Shown here piece after piece: positions 21,837-28,781 of a stretch of 33,124 nt of DNA. The position numbers and the translations under genes are program-made. The stretch covers positions 1 through 33,124 of the forward strand of contig NZ_FOGI01000024.1 of assembly GCF_900111175.1 (NCBI RefSeq), written 5' to 3'. Every line of letters begins with the position of its first letter. Position 1 is the first letter of the stretch. This stretch comes from Actinokineospora terrae (GTDB lineage Bacteria; Actinomycetota; Actinomycetes; Mycobacteriales; Pseudonocardiaceae). Under the pieces are notes generated by a model. The model was given only the letters and a program-made list of their open reading frames with translations. It ran no database searches and was not told the DNA's origin.

Positions 21837-22265
21837 CTACTCCTTTCCGTTCTGGTCGGGTGGGGTGTCGGTGGGCATGGGGATGTCGAGGATGCGGGCG
21901 GCGGCGTGGCCGTCGATGTACTTGTCCCCGAGGATCAATAGCCGCGCGGCGCGGAGGAATGCTTCCTTGGCGGCGCGGGTCTTGAAGCACATCGCGAACC
22001 AGTGTTCGGAGTCGGTGGCCAGCCGGAAACGCTCGTCCTCGCGGGCAGTGCGCTCCCTGAACCCTTTGGCCAGCGCATCGAGCTCGGCGGCGGAGTCTGC
22101 TTCCAGGTCGCCGGTGTAGTCGACGTTCTCCAGCGGGTCCGGTTCCGGGGGTGCGTTGAGCTGGGCGAGCAGGTCGTCCTGGCTCAGCGGGGCGCCGAGT
22201 GAGGCTTGGGCCTGAAGCTGGGCGAGCAGGTCCGTGTTCGGGTCCTGGTCATCGGGTGAGGTCAC
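21837..22265 (-). CDS. Hypothetical protein upstream of terminase (142 aa)
   Basis: Starts at GTG 22265 with GGAG upstream and overlaps the previous gene by 17 bases. The acidic first half has two similar segments (TDLLAQLQAQASLG and DDLLAQLNAPPEP). The second half is helical with KGFRERTAREDERFRLATDS, then HWFAMCFKTRAAKEAFLRAA and a conserved-looking LLILGDKYIDGHAAARILDI. This last block resembles head- or packaging-associated phage proteins. Its role is unknown; location suggests packaging or early head assembly. Confidence 0.75.
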   Translation of the reverse strand: MTSPDDQDPNTDLLAQLQAQASLGAPLSQDDLLAQLNAPPEPDPLENVDYTGDLEADSAAELDALAKGFRERTAREDERFRLATDSEHWFAMCFKTRAAKEAFLRAARLLILGDKYIDGHAAARILDIPMPTDTPPDQNGKE

Positions 22266-23004
22266 GGCGGAAGATCTCCAGGTCGGCGAGCGGAAACCAG
22301 GACAAGATCCGGGCGTAGTCCTCGGGTGCGTTGTCCTTGATCGGCTTGAGGAAGCGATAGTCGAGCCCGTCGAACGAGCGGCCGAACCACTCGTACTCCG
22401 GCGGCAGCGGGCAGTCGTGGCGGGCCAGGGCGTCGCGGACGTCGGCGATGCGCCAGTCCCACACCGGAGACACCTTGCGCAGGTGCTCGCGCACCGGGCC
22501 GTGGGTGACCATCGCCATCCGCCTGTTCGGTGAGTCGGCGGCTCTCACTCCGTCCGCGTTCCACGCCCCCGGCAGGTCCAGATCGTTGCGGAGCAGGTCG
22601 GCGATCTCCTCGTAGGTGGGCTCGGGGAACTGGGCGGCCTCGATGATCGCGCACCGCTCCGGTGGCTGGAACAGGAACGAGTTGAGCCACCGATACAGCG
22701 ACGGGTGCGGCAAGTTCACGATGCGGGTACCGAAGAAGTCCTCATAGAACTTGAGCGAGTCCTCCACGAACGCCAGCCCCGGCACCAGGTACAGGTGGTA
22801 GGGGACGACGGTGATCCCGGCGTCGCGCATCGCCAACCAGGCGGCGAGGCTGTCCTTGCCCCGGGAGAAGCCAAGCAAAACCGGTTTCCCCTCGGCGGCC
22901 AACTCCGCGCGGATGGTCTCCGAGGAGGTGATGTCGTCAATGGTGATCGGCAGGTCGGCTCCTTCGTGTGTGGACACCCGGGCACCGTGTGGTGCCAGGG
23001 TCAC
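22249..23004 (-). CDS. PAPS-reductase-like ATP-PPase family protein
   Basis: A 251-aa protein. The N-type PPase loop is VLLGFSRGKDSLAAW (FSRGKDS at 46-52), a phage-style variant of SGGxDS. A central FVEDSLKFYEDFFGTRIVNL and a C-terminal VSPVWDWRIADVRDAL with YEWFGRSFDGLDYR follow the PAPS reductase fold. Such proteins bind ATP or a nucleotide-sulfate; phage homologues may modify DNA or nucleotides, not reduce PAPS. The canonical C-terminal catalytic Cys region of CysH is not evident. GTG 23004 overlaps the previous stop (GTGA). GTG 22977 (MSTHEG) is an alternative, and a GGCACC-GTGT-GGTGCC dyad lies between them. Confidence 0.85.
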   Translation of the reverse strand: MTLAPHGARVSTHEGADLPITIDDITSSETIRAELAAEGKPVLLGFSRGKDSLAAWLAMRDAGITVVPYHLYLVPGLAFVEDSLKFYEDFFGTRIVNLPHPSLYRWLNSFLFQPPERCAIIEAAQFPEPTYEEIADLLRNDLDLPGAWNADGVRAADSPNRRMAMVTHGPVREHLRKVSPVWDWRIADVRDALARHDCPLPPEYEWFGRSFDGLDYRFLKPIKDNAPEDYARILSWFPLADLEIFRRDLTR

Positions 23005-23237
23005 CGGGCCTGTTCCAGGTCCGGGGCCAGGGTGGTGCGGCGGATCAGCCGTCCGATGCCGGTGTGGGTGAGGCTGGTGTGATCGGCGATCCGCCGGTGT
23101 GAGGCTCCGAGCGCTTTCGCTTGCCGGATCAGGGATTCCCGCTCGCCGCGCCAGGCCAGGTACTGCTCGTCGGCCTGCTCCAGCTCTGCCAGCACCGCGG
23201 CCAGCCGGGTGTCCCTGGCGGTGATCGGATCGGTCAC
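23001..23237 (-). CDS. Small HTH protein (78 aa)
   Basis: From GTG 23237 with GGGGGTGG upstream. Residues about 28-68 (WRGERESLIRQAKALGASHR, then RIADHTSLTHTGIGRLIRRT) form a sigma-region-4-like helix-turn-helix. It lies directly before the PAPS-reductase-like gene, sharing GTGA. It could regulate the packaging block or act as a DNA-recognition subunit. Frame and overlap are convincing; target unknown. Confidence 0.75.
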   Translation of the reverse strand: MTDPITARDTRLAAVLAELEQADEQYLAWRGERESLIRQAKALGASHRRIADHTSLTHTGIGRLIRRTTLAPDLEQAR

Positions 23238-23447
23238 CAGCCACCCCCGGAGGCACGTGGGTTCGGCCGTGCCGGAAACCTGACCGGCCATACCCGGCCC
23301 TCAGTGGCTTGTGCCCTCCCGGGCCGGTCAGGGGTGACCCCCCTGGGGGTCGGCCGGCGGTGGCCGTGCGTGACCGGCTGGGCGTGGCGGGCAGCTCCGG
23401 CGGACGGCAGCTCCGGCACGGGGCACGGTCACGGGTGGGGGCGGCGG
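23238..23447. other. 210-bp non-coding region with two dyads, possible cos/terminator
   Basis: CCTGACCGGCC (23279-23289) pairs perfectly with GGCCGGTCAGG (23322-23332). Directly next is GACCCCC-CT-GGGGGTC (23336-23351). No convincing gene is present. The region lies between the HNH gene and the terminase block, which is where cos sites lie in many cos phages that encode HNH proteins. It may equally be a terminator. Confidence 0.45.
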
Positions 23448-23843
23448 TCACGGGGAGTGCCAGCCTCCCCGGGTGCGGGGGTCGGTGGCGGTCACCCGGG
23501 CATGGCACCGGGCACACAGCCCCCGCCCGCGCGCGGGGGCGTCCGGGTCCAGCTCTGCGGCCACCAGTTCACGGCGGGTGGCGGGCCAGTGGTCGGCCAC
23601 GGTGGCAGGTTCGGCACACGGCCGGTCCGGGTGCCCGGGGCAGTCGGTGCGGTCACAGCGGCACACCGGGTCACGGGCCAGCACAGCGGGCCGGAAGCGG
23701 GAGCGGTGACCGGCGGTGTAACCACGGTCAGCGGAGGTGCCCCCGGACCGGCGCGCGCGGGTACGGCACGCGGCGCACCGGCCCCCGGTGGTGGTGTTGG
23801 GGCAGCCGGGACGAGAGCAGGAGCGGGGGGCGCGGGCGGGCAT
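23448..23843 (-). CDS. HNH endonuclease near terminase
   Basis: A 131-aa protein from ATG 23843 with GGGGG upstream. An N-terminal Cys4 knuckle (Cys9, Cys14, Cys23, Cys26), then a DRGYTAGHRSRFRPAVLARD region with Cys61, Cys63 and Cys68, and the HNH core with His85 in VADHWPATRREL and CARCHARVTA (Cys110, Cys113, His114). HNH proteins beside TerL are required for cos cleavage in several phages (HK97 gp74 type), so this is the likely partner. It is preceded by a terminator-like hairpin, so it may start a separate transcript. Confidence 0.88.
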   Translation of the reverse strand: MPARAPRSCSRPGCPNTTTGGRCAACRTRARRSGGTSADRGYTAGHRSRFRPAVLARDPVCRCDRTDCPGHPDRPCAEPATVADHWPATRRELVAAELDPDAPARGRGLCARCHARVTATDPRTRGGWHSP

Positions 23844-23882
23844 CGGCACCCCCGGGGCACAGGGCCTGGTGCGGGCATGGGT

Positions 23883-23914
23883 CCGGCCCCCACACCGGGC
23901 GGTGTGGGGGCCGG
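23883..23914 (-). terminator. 14-bp stem terminator between DUF932 unit and HNH
   Basis: CCGGCCCCCACACC (23883-23896) pairs perfectly with GGTGTGGGGGCCGG (23901-23914) around GGGC. It lies 16 bases past the stop of the 51-aa gene in the minus direction. There is no T tract, as often in GC-rich actinobacteria. Confidence 0.6.
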
Positions 23915-23929
23915 GGGCCGGGTAGTCGG

Positions 23930-24085
23930 TTAGGGGGTCCACTGGGCGGGCGGGTGGCCACCCCGGGCGGCCCACTGGTTCAGGGCGGTGATCAGTTCGG
24001 ACATGCGGTCGGGGTCCGGTTCACGGCCGGACAGGGTGTCACTGGCCAGTGTGGACAGTTCGGCCCATGTGGCGGTCGGGTCCAT
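23930..24085 (-). CDS. 51-aa protein downstream of DUF932 gene
   Basis: ATG 24085 lies one base after the DUF932 stop (TGAGATG) with AGGTGG upstream. It encodes MDPTATWAELSTLASDTLSG then REPDPDRMSELITALNQWAA and RGGHPPAQW. It is acidic and helical, with a Trp at each end. The tight coupling implies a shared transcript. No known family; it may be a partner of the DUF932 protein. Confidence 0.6.
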   Translation of the reverse strand: MDPTATWAELSTLASDTLSGREPDPDRMSELITALNQWAARGGHPPAQWTP

Positions 24086-24086
24086 C

Positions 24087-25202
24087 TCAGGCCACCTGAA
24101 AGAGCTTGAATGCCTGGTGCTTGATCTGGTTTCCCCGGCCCATCAGTGCCCGCTCTGCGCGGGCGGTGGCCGCGTTCTCACCGGCCACGGGTGCCCGGTG
24201 GTCGATGTACTCCCCGATCGTTTGGAACCCGGACCAGTGGGTGCCTTTCTTGCGCCTGCCGCCGATGTTGGCGTTCGTGTCCCCCTTGAAGATGGTCATG
24301 AGTTCGGTGGTCAGCAGGTCGTCGCGTTCCTTGACGTCGCTGCGCGCGTCGTCGGCGGGGGCGGGCCAGATCTCCCGGCACAGGGCCTCGAACTCCTTGA
24401 TGGCGAGGTCCTGACCGATCATCTTCTCGGCTTCCTCGGCGAAGGCGTCCGCGTAGTCGAAGGTGATCTTGAGGGCATCCCGGGCATTGGCCACCTTGTC
24501 GGGGCCGGACGGGGTGTGCCGGAAGGCCCAGCGGGAGACGTGGCCGTGGATCGCCGCGGTCTGGGTGTTGGCACACACCACCCGGACCATGGTGGCAAGG
24601 AACTCGTTGGCCCGGCCCTGGTGGAAGTAGCCCAGCGCGGCGAGGTTCATCTGCACCGGGTCCACTCCACCCACCATGATGCCCTTGGGGATCCTCGCGG
24701 TGATGAAGGTTTCCTTGCCACCTCGCAGCGCTCCGGCGGTGTCCACAACTGCCCCAGACTGGTCCAGGATCGCGACCAGCGTCTCGCCCATGAGCTCATT
24801 GGAGATGGGGGTGTACTCGGGGCCTACGAACGAGAGCAGTTCACGCTTGCCGGTGAACGGGCTGATACGGGTGACGGCCCGGTAGTCATCCGTCGTCAGC
24901 CACTCCACGCAGTCGTCCTCCACCACCAGGCGGGTGTCGTCCTCTCCCTCGTGGTCCCCGATCTCGCACATGTCTCCGTGGGTGGCTCCCAACTTGGCGG
25001 AGCACTCCGGGCACTGGGTTCCGGTGCTCGGTGAGGCTGCCGGGTCCAGTCGGACATCCCAGTTGTCCAGCTTGGCCAGCTTGAGGGCATCGGCAACGGT
25101 CATCGGCCCGGGGACCACGGTGCCCAGTTGATGCCAGGCTGGCTTGTTGGCGGAGACAAAAGCGGCAGTGCCATCCTCACCAATGTCAATCAGATGAGCC
25201 AT
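24087..25202 (-). CDS. DUF932 (phage/plasmid-like) protein
   Basis: A 371-aa protein from ATG 25202 with AAAGGG upstream. Family hallmarks appear in order: KPAWHQLGTVV (20-30), LAKLDNWDVRLDP, FVGPEYTPISN, TAGALRGGKETFITARIP, NEFLATMVRVVCANTQTAA and the C-terminal DLLTTELMTIFKGDTNAN. A Cys cluster (Cys64, Cys67, Cys79) with flanking His looks like a zinc ribbon insertion in the N-terminal part. DUF932 proteins are common on phages and plasmids, but their function is not established. It has its own upstream regulatory region and a terminator before and after its unit. Confidence 0.92.
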   Translation of the reverse strand: MAHLIDIGEDGTAAFVSANKPAWHQLGTVVPGPMTVADALKLAKLDNWDVRLDPAASPSTGTQCPECSAKLGATHGDMCEIGDHEGEDDTRLVVEDDCVEWLTTDDYRAVTRISPFTGKRELLSFVGPEYTPISNELMGETLVAILDQSGAVVDTAGALRGGKETFITARIPKGIMVGGVDPVQMNLAALGYFHQGRANEFLATMVRVVCANTQTAAIHGHVSRWAFRHTPSGPDKVANARDALKITFDYADAFAEEAEKMIGQDLAIKEFEALCREIWPAPADDARSDVKERDDLLTTELMTIFKGDTNANIGGRRKKGTHWSGFQTIGEYIDHRAPVAGENAATARAERALMGRGNQIKHQAFKLFQVA

Positions 25203-25396
25203 GAGAAGCCCTTTCAGGGGTGTTTTCGGCCCTGACCAGATCGGCCGGGGCGGTTCTGTTGGCACCCACAACATTACCGGCCACCACTGCCATGTCCACC
25301 TTTATCTGATCTCTCACCGGCTGATTTACCCGATCAGAGTATCGCCATTTCCGTGCATTTTAGCGACCTGCGTAAATGGGGATCGAGGGTAAAGAG
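25203..25396 (-). promoter_or_regulatory. DUF932 upstream region with candidate promoter and GATCAG dyads
   Basis: In the minus direction TGGACA is followed after 16 bases by TAATGT, a possible promoter about 80 bases before the gene. Further upstream CTGATC and GATCAG words recur in inverted orientation (about 25305-25340), suggesting an operator. The segment is clearly less GC-rich than its surroundings. No gene was seen in it. Confidence 0.35.
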
Positions 25397-25427
25397 AAGG
25401 GGCTCGGCGGTGACCGCCGAGCCCCTT
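25397..25427 (-). terminator. 14-bp stem terminator ending the six-gene cassette
   Basis: AAGGGGCTCGGCGG (25397-25410) pairs perfectly with CCGCCGAGCCCCTT (25414-25427), with a TGA loop. In the minus direction it is followed by CTCTTTACC, a short T-rich tail. It lies 14 bases after the last stop of the overlapping gene cluster. Confidence 0.75.
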
Positions 25428-25440
25428 CGTGCCTCACAGC

Positions 25441-25533
25441 TCAGTTTGCCAACAGAACCTGAAAGGCGTGCTCCATCCTGCCCCAGTGCCGCGCCCGTGT
25501 CGACCGGCCGTGGCCGGGTCGCCGCCGGGTCAT
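25441..25533 (-). CDS. 30-aa basic peptide, last gene of the cassette
   Basis: ATG 25533 overlaps the previous stop by four bases (ATGA). The product is MTRRRPGHGRSTRARHWGRM then EHAFQVLLAN, Arg-rich. The overlap and the terminator directly after it support translation. No known family; it could be a nucleic-acid-binding or regulatory peptide. Confidence 0.5.
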   Translation of the reverse strand: MTRRRPGHGRSTRARHWGRMEHAFQVLLAN

Positions 25534-26000
25534 CGCCACTCGGGCGGGGTGTAGGGGAAGGGGTCGCGGACCGTGTGTTCGGTTTGCGTGGTGAGCACGT
25601 AGGCGGGCAGCATCTGCCGGAACTGGTGCAGTGCCTTGTACACCTGCTCCCAGCCGTCGATGACCACCGAGCCGGAGTCCTTGCCGCGGTAGGGAGGGAT
25701 CGGGGCCACGATGATCGGTCGCTCCAGGTCGCTGGCCATCGCTGCGTCGTGGTCGATGTCGACCGTGACCAACGAGATCGTGTCTCCGGAGGGGATCGCG
25801 GGTGGCATGAACACCGCCAGCCTGGTGATGTCGACCTCGGGGTGCAGGACGGCCGCGCCGGGGTCGGCCGCGATCAGCTCCCGTGCGTGGGTGACGCACC
25901 ACCGGATCAGCATCCAGGTGAAGCGCTCACAGCCGATGTGCGTTGCCGGGTGCTCAACCGTGGCGGGGTCGGGTTCTGGTGCGTTCGGGGGTCGGCTCAT
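25530..26000 (-). CDS. Cassette protein with a DGW..V-KAL motif (156 aa)
   Basis: From ATG 26000, overlapping the previous gene by four bases. The N-terminal half has CERFTWMLIRWCVTHARELI. A central VDITRLAVFMPP strand precedes a VIDGWEQVYKALHQFR block and LPAYVLTTQTEHTVR. The last resembles the DG(W/H)HR..KAL..G..LPAY pattern in ParB/Srx-like folds, though the key His/Arg is replaced by Gln-Val. It might bind nucleotide or DNA. Function unknown. It is part of a tightly overlapping operon. Confidence 0.75.
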   Translation of the reverse strand: MSRPPNAPEPDPATVEHPATHIGCERFTWMLIRWCVTHARELIAADPGAAVLHPEVDITRLAVFMPPAIPSGDTISLVTVDIDHDAAMASDLERPIIVAPIPPYRGKDSGSVVIDGWEQVYKALHQFRQMLPAYVLTTQTEHTVRDPFPYTPPEWR

Positions 26001-26290
26001 CGGTTCCCACCCGCCGTCACTGCGCGGTAGCGGTCGGAGTCGATCGGCACGATGGCCGGGCCGCGCGGGGCCTCGTCCTGGGGGAACCCGGCGGCGTGGT
26101 AGCCGCACCAGGGTTCGTTGTACTCGGTGTCCAGGATGACGCCGGGCTCGGCGCAGGGGGCGTCGGTGCAGCTTGCGCATGAGGCGCACAGTCCGTGCCC
26201 GATGCCGGGGGGTGGACCGTCGTAGAGCACGACCGCGACCGCTGGAACGTCGCGGCCCTCGTGGTTGGCGCACAGGATCTCGGTGGTCAT
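25997..26290 (-). CDS. Cys-rich zinc-type protein (97 aa)
   Basis: From ATG 26290 with AGGAGACGCC upstream. Cys7 lies in ILCANHEG. A CASCASCTDAPC block (about 35-46) carries four Cys, and a later CGYHAAGF gives another Cys/His. A zinc-binding fold is likely. It overlaps both neighbours by four bases. It shares its ribosome-site junction with the gene at 26748. No catalytic motif seen. Confidence 0.7.
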   Translation of the reverse strand: MTTEILCANHEGRDVPAVAVVLYDGPPPGIGHGLCASCASCTDAPCAEPGVILDTEYNEPWCGYHAAGFPQDEAPRGPAIVPIDSDRYRAVTAGGNR

Positions 26291-26748
26291 GGCGTCTCCT
26301 GGCCGGGGTCGATGGGCTGGGCGGAGCCGGTGATGTTGGCGCGCAGCTTCCGGTGGAGCTTGCGCACGAAGGTGCGCGCGAGTTCGGGCATGGGCTCGCC
26401 GTAGCGGCGTTCGTGGGTCGCGGCGGTGCGGTTGAGGAGCGTGTTCCAGCGGTCGGACTCGACCAGCAGGGTGCATATCGAGCAGGCCGACCACGCGATG
26501 TCGCTCATGCCGATCGGGGCGCCCGGAATCGTGGGGACGGTGAAGATGTTGGCCGGGATAAGGAACTCGGAGTGGCCGTCGGTGCAGAAGTCGCACAGTC
26601 CGCGCCATCCCGGGGGAGCTTGCACCGGCACTGGCTCGTGCTCGACCTTGCCGAGCGCGACCGGGTGAAGGAACGTCACGCCGTTCTCGTCGGTGCGCCG
26701 GAGAAGGGCGCGGTCGCAGACCTTGCAGATGAGCGTTGTGTCCGTCAC
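26287..26748 (-). CDS. Double CxxC protein (153 aa)
   Basis: From GTG 26748 with GGGGAGACGCC upstream. Three CxxC pairs occur: CKVC near the N-terminus, CDFC around residue 52, and CSIC around 89, followed by LLVESDRWNTLLNR. The C-terminal third is basic and helical (LARTFVRKLHRKLRANI). A zinc-ribbon protein is likely. Related zinc proteins are frequent in actinobacterial mobile elements, without known role. Four-base overlaps tie it to both neighbours. Confidence 0.72.
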   Translation of the reverse strand: MTDTTLICKVCDRALLRRTDENGVTFLHPVALGKVEHEPVPVQAPPGWRGLCDFCTDGHSEFLIPANIFTVPTIPGAPIGMSDIAWSACSICTLLVESDRWNTLLNRTAATHERRYGEPMPELARTFVRKLHRKLRANITGSAQPIDPGQETP

Positions 26749-27167
26749 GGCGTCTCCCCACCGTCGAGGTGGACGACTCCGTGGGGCCAGCGGGCGTCGG
26801 TGAGCACGGACTGCATCCGGGGCAGCATCCATACCTGCGTCGGGTGCACGAGTCCGCCGCCGTGGGGCTTGTGCGGGGACAAGGCATGCACCGCGTGCCA
26901 GCCCGCGTCGTGCACCGCTTTGGCTTCCAGAGTCAGGTGCCGCGGTTGCAGGGCAGTGTCCTCGGAGAGCGTGGGGGTGCCGGGGCCGACCAGGAACTCG
27001 TCCTCCAGGCCGCCGATCGCCACGACCAGCCGCGACCGGTCGAAGATCAGCACTCGGAGCGTGGCACCCTGGGGGATGGTGCCGTAGAGCTGTTCCAGGC
27101 TCAGCACCAGATGGATGCCGTGCGCCACGGTGAACGGCTGCTGCATGTGCGTGAGCTCGCCGGTCAC
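26745..27167 (-). CDS. Hypothetical cassette protein (140 aa)
   Basis: GTG 27167 overlaps the previous TGA (GTGA); an ATG at 27146 is possible. The sequence has QQPFTVAHGIHLVLSLEQLY, RVLIFDRSRLVVAIGG, EDEFLVGPGTPTLSED and a His-rich end (SPHKPHGGGLVHP, then PHGVVHLDGGETP). It looks mostly beta. No family recognised. It is the second gene of the cassette. Confidence 0.7.
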   Translation of the reverse strand: MTGELTHMQQPFTVAHGIHLVLSLEQLYGTIPQGATLRVLIFDRSRLVVAIGGLEDEFLVGPGTPTLSEDTALQPRHLTLEAKAVHDAGWHAVHALSPHKPHGGGLVHPTQVWMLPRMQSVLTDARWPHGVVHLDGGETP

Positions 27168-27655
27168 CGAACCCACCCCGTGACGCGCCGGGCACGGTCG
27201 GCGAGGTCGGCCAAGCGGTGGGCGATGTAGTAGCGGCGGACCTTCACGTGCCCGGGCCGGTAGTGATGTTCGTCAGTGGGTTCGAGCACGACCGCGTGCA
27301 CGGCGCCGAATCGAGGCCGACCGTGGTAGATCGCGTTGTGCCCGATCACCGCGTCCTCGATCGCGTCCGCGAGGCGTTGCAGAGTCCCGGGCGCGTCGTC
27401 GGCCCGCACGGTCGCGCCGTGGACGTGGACGTCGATCATCCACGGCGAGAACAGGTGATGGCGGTAGACGGTGGCGGAGAAGACCATATCCGTGAACTGC
27501 GCGGGCAGGTCGTGCCGGACCAGGAATCCGGCGAGTGCGGGGACGCTCGGGATGTGGGCGCTGTCGCGGACTCGGTCACCGACGTGGTCCGCGCCTACGG
27601 ACAATTGATATCGCCCCACCATCGGTGGACCCCATTTTCGGCGGGCATAACGCAT
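27164..27655 (-). CDS. Hypothetical cassette protein, first gene (163 aa)
   Basis: ATG 27655 has AAGGGG upstream and is preferred over ATG 27730, which lacks a ribosome site. The sequence contains PSVPALAGFLVRHDLPAQFT, VYRHHLFSPWMIDVHVHGAT and RLADAIEDAVIGHNAIYHGR, then EPTDEHHYRPGHVKVRRYYI. It is rich in His and aromatic residues. No known motif. It opens the overlapping cassette after an AT-rich leader. Confidence 0.7.
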   Translation of the reverse strand: MRYARRKWGPPMVGRYQLSVGADHVGDRVRDSAHIPSVPALAGFLVRHDLPAQFTDMVFSATVYRHHLFSPWMIDVHVHGATVRADDAPGTLQRLADAIEDAVIGHNAIYHGRPRFGAVHAVVLEPTDEHHYRPGHVKVRRYYIAHRLADLADRARRVTGWVR

Positions 27656-27694
27656 GGGTCGACCCCTTCGTGAAATGAGCGGGATTCCCTCAAC

Positions 27695-27704
27695 CCCAAT
27701 TGGG
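27695..27704. repeat. CCCAATTGGG palindrome in the cassette leader
   Basis: A perfect 10-bp dyad 40 bases upstream of the ATG at 27655. It is placed between a likely promoter region and the first cassette gene, so it may be an operator. Confidence 0.3.
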
Positions 27705-27931
27705 ATTGTTAGGACTTGCCCATTCACCATGCGGCGGCACTCACGGTAATTTCAAGAACAAGAAATGAAATCATCATCACCGGCGTCACTCGCGCTTTGC
27801 GCGGTATTGCGGAAATGACGGAAATCTGTCGTGGAATTCCGGAAAGGGGGTGCGGGCGGCGCTCGCGCGGATCATTTCGGTGCGGGGTCGGCACCGACGG
27901 TCCGGCAGGCAAGGCCGCCCGCACCCGGGAG

Positions 27932-27970
27932 GGCGACGGTCCGCGCGGGGTGGATGCGCGGACCGTCGCC
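27932..27970 (-). terminator. 15-bp stem terminator after the early operon
   Basis: GGCGACGGTCCGCGC (27932-27946) pairs perfectly with GCGCGGACCGTCGCC (27956-27970) around nine bases. It lies 100 bases after the last early gene in the minus direction. No T tract follows. Confidence 0.6.
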
Positions 27971-28070
27971 GTGGGGGAAGAGGTGATGGTCTCGGCGTGA
28001 TGTGGGCATGGCTCCGCCGAGCCCCACCAGTGTGCCATAGGGACGATCATGAGGTCAACCGATGACCGGA

Positions 28071-28781
28071 TCATTCGCAGTCCAAGGCGAGCACGGTCTT
28101 GCGCTGCTGGTCGAGGATCTGGCCGAGTCGTTGCCAGTGGTCGAGGGGCCAGCGCATGTCGCAGGCAGCGCAGGCGGCTTCGACGCGGTCGGTGTCGATC
28201 CACAGCGCGGGTTGGCGCACCCACTCGGCCTCGATGTCCGACCACACCAGCACTGTGGTTTCCCGGCAGGTCGGGCAGGCGTGGCCCCGGAGCCGGTACC
28301 GGGGTTGTGGTTCCACGATGGCGCGGGCGGTGGTGACCCACCGCTGGGCCTGGTCGGCGGCGTGGGCCAGGTACTCGGGGTCCTCTATCTGCCACTCCTC
28401 GGCGTGGCTGGCCCAGAGTCGGACCTGTTGGGACAGTGCGTAAGTGGGGCGGTGGTGGCGGGGGTGGTGGCCGTGGGCTGCGAGCTGGCGGCGCATCTCG
28501 CTGCCGATCTCGGCGACCACCGCCACGGCGTTGAGGCTGGCCGGTGGTCGTGAGCCGATTCCGGTGGCGCCGGTGCGCTCGCTGCCGGGTTCGGTGGCCT
28601 GCACGAGCTGGTCGAGCAGGCATGGGATCAGGGCGCGGTCGGTGCTGCCGTCGTCGCGGGTGATGGTGCCGATCCCGGGGGCGCAGAGCTGGTCCACCGC
28701 GGCGTCGAACGCCAGGCGGAGCTGGACGGGATCGTGGAGCTCCACTCGCTGGTCTTGGTCGTCGTGGAGGGTGTGGTTCAT
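28071..28781 (-). CDS. Zinc-ribbon phage protein of the replication operon (236 aa)
   Basis: From ATG 28781, overlapping the previous stop (ATGA). N-terminal ~1-60 is helical (PVQLRLAFDAAVDQLC). A middle helical region has LNAVAVVAEIGSEMRRQLAA. The C-terminal zinc ribbon is formed by Cys169, Cys172, Cys204 and Cys207 (CPTC and CAAC) with CRETTVLVW between strands. Similar proteins are widespread in actinophage replication regions without known activity. It is the last gene of the early operon. Confidence 0.78.
   Translation of the reverse strand: MNHTLHDDQDQRVELHDPVQLRLAFDAAVDQLCAPGIGTITRDDGSTDRALIPCLLDQLVQATEPGSERTGATGIGSRPPASLNAVAVVAEIGSEMRRQLAAHGHHPRHHRPTYALSQQVRLWASHAEEWQIEDPEYLAHAADQAQRWVTTARAIVEPQPRYRLRGHACPTCRETTVLVWSDIEAEWVRQPALWIDTDRVEAACAACDMRWPLDHWQRLGQILDQQRKTVLALDCE

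Larger units (their letters stand above)
27656..28070. other. 415-bp intergenic region: leader of the cassette and terminator of the early operon
   Basis: It holds a 15-bp-stem hairpin (27932-27970), a CCCAATTGGG palindrome (27695-27704) and an unusually AT-rich stretch (about 27715-27840) likely to contain the cassette promoter, although no good -35/-10 pair was identified. Short frames here have no coding character or ribosome site. Confidence 0.6.

Noticed and set aside
22981..22996. GGCACC-GTGT-GGTGCC dyad
   Set aside because: Short, lies inside the N-terminal coding region of the PAPS-reductase-like gene if GTG 23004 is used; kept only as a note for start choice.
23234..23419. 61-aa minus-strand frame between HNH and the HTH gene
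   Set aside because: Covers two perfect inverted repeats, Pro/Arg-rich, without a convincing start signal.
27724..28000. Short frames in the cassette leader
   Set aside because: Composition not protein-like, no ribosome site, and they cross the 15-bp-stem hairpin.
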